The translations under genes and the position numbers were made by a program. A stretch of 7,126 bases of DNA from positions 1 to 7,126 of the forward strand of contig JAPPFQ010000068.1 of assembly GCA_028875135.1 (NCBI GenBank), in the 5' to 3' direction. Of this stretch, positions 6,861 to 7,126 are shown piece after piece (within the stretch, counting starts at the first letter, position 1; each line of letters starts with the position of its first letter). Under the pieces are notes generated by a model that was not told the DNA's origin, ran no database searches, and was given only the letters and a program-made list of their open reading frames with translations. The stretch is from Acidobacteriota bacterium (GTDB lineage Bacteria > Acidobacteriota > Terriglobia > Versatilivoradales > Versatilivoraceae).

Positions 6861-6990
6861 CCACCCGGGAACGCGGGCGTCCCGCCCGCATGCGCTTCCG
6901 TTGCGTTCCGCTCAGTTTCCCCGCGATTCGGCGCCCGGCCACCCTGCCGGCGGGAACGCCATGGGCTCGGCCGAAGTAGAGTATTGGCGT
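6861..6990 (+). repeat. Tandem unit 3 (130 bp) of the palindromic intergenic array
   Basis: Directly follows unit 2 and has the same length. Hairpin at 6873-6889 with identical stem and loop. CCCTGCCGGCGGG recurs at 6942-6954 as in unit 2. The unit ends TTGGCGT, as unit 2 does. The array stops here; the next 54 bases are not repeat-like. Confidence 0.85.
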
Positions 6991-7044
6991 CTTTGCCGGT
7001 CGAACTGTGTAGAGAGAGAAGATGGGCGACGACTTGCCAGTGTG

Positions 7045-7076
7045 GTGCGGGCGGGGCGCCCGCGTTGCCCGGTGGG
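7045..7076 (-). repeat. Inverted isolated copy of the repeat hairpin module
   Basis: Read on the minus strand, this is close to the first 30 or so bases of units 1-3: a CCCACCGGG-like lead, then the same GCGGGCG/CGCCCGC stem (7047-7063 on plus). The loop is GGG on plus, against GGA for the other copies read in the same sense. The rest of the 130-bp unit is missing. Confidence 0.75.
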
Positions 7077-7084
7077 TTCATATA

Positions 7085-7102
7085 GGCAAGGCGCAGCTTG
7101 CC
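7085..7102. repeat. Perfect 6-bp hairpin at the right end
   Basis: GGCAAG (7085-7090), loop GCGCAG, CTTGCC (7097-7102). The right arm overlaps the 10-bp direct repeat. No T-run follows, so it is not an evident terminator. Nothing recognisable lies after it to the window end. Confidence 0.4.
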
Positions 7103-7126
7103 AGTGGGGATAGACGCACTTTGTGT

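Larger units (their letters stand above)
7033..7106 (+). repeat. 10-bp direct repeat CTTGCCAGTG flanking the inverted module
   Basis: CTTGCCAGTG occurs at 7033-7042 and again at 7097-7106, on either side of the inverted hairpin copy. It could be a target-site duplication, but the left copy nearly abuts the module while the right lies 20 bases beyond it, so chance or an older rearrangement is possible. Confidence 0.45.

Noticed and set aside
6596..7076. CRISPR array
   Set aside because: The repeats are about 130 bp and directly abutting, without unique spacers of regular size, and no cas gene is visible.
6532..7113. Long overlapping open frames on both strands over the repeat array
   Set aside because: Several frames are open at once because the tandem units lack stops. 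Their translations are repetitive, rich in Arg, Pro, Ala and Gly, and change frame from unit to unit (130 is not a multiple of three). They are best read as non-coding repeats.
6486..7126. Insertion sequence or integron
   Set aside because: No transposase or integrase frame is visible, and no terminal inverted repeats bound the whole region. Only the REP-like interpretation remains open.

Overview
The window is about 7.1 kb of GC-rich bacterial DNA holding five genes and a repeat-rich, gene-free right end. The organism is Gram-negative-like: it has an exported TPR protein with a Sec signal peptide, a sigma-54-type activator and ribosomal protein bS21, which Actinobacteria lack. The multi-membrane-segment kinase with GAF and PAS domains beside an NtrC-type regulator, plus GC-rich palindromic intergenic repeats, would suit an Acidobacteriota or similar soil or metagenome lineage. 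That assignment is an inference and not strong.

Left part (1-3885): a two-component pair, kinase then regulator, with an 8-base start/stop overlap (ATGTCTGA). The kinase is cut by the left edge. Its visible part has about nine membrane segments, a GAF domain, a PAS domain and a complete HisKA/HATPase core. The regulator is a full NtrC-family protein (receiver, AAA+ sigma-54 activator, Fis-type helix-turn-helix). The pair should turn a membrane or cytoplasmic signal into activation of sigma-54 promoters; no such promoter was found in this window.

Middle (3941-6193): an exported TPR-repeat protein of unknown partner starts 55 bases after the regulator. Phosphotransacetylase (pta) follows 120 bases later, with a TTG start set by a clear GGAGG. 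All four genes lie on the plus strand, and the first three may form one transcription unit.

Right part (6214-7126): rpsU (bS21) is on the minus strand, convergent with pta across only 20 bases. It has a GTG start, an extended Shine-Dalgarno sequence and a recognisable sigma-70-type promoter. Upstream of that promoter (6486-7126) I see no credible gene. The stretch holds six near-perfect 7-bp repeats, three tandem ~130-bp units each opening with the same 7-bp-stem hairpin, and one isolated inverted copy of that hairpin module flanked by 10-bp direct repeats. This REP/BIME-like array is the least explained part of the window. I see no defence, phage or CRISPR system here; the genes are otherwise housekeeping or ordinary regulatory genes.
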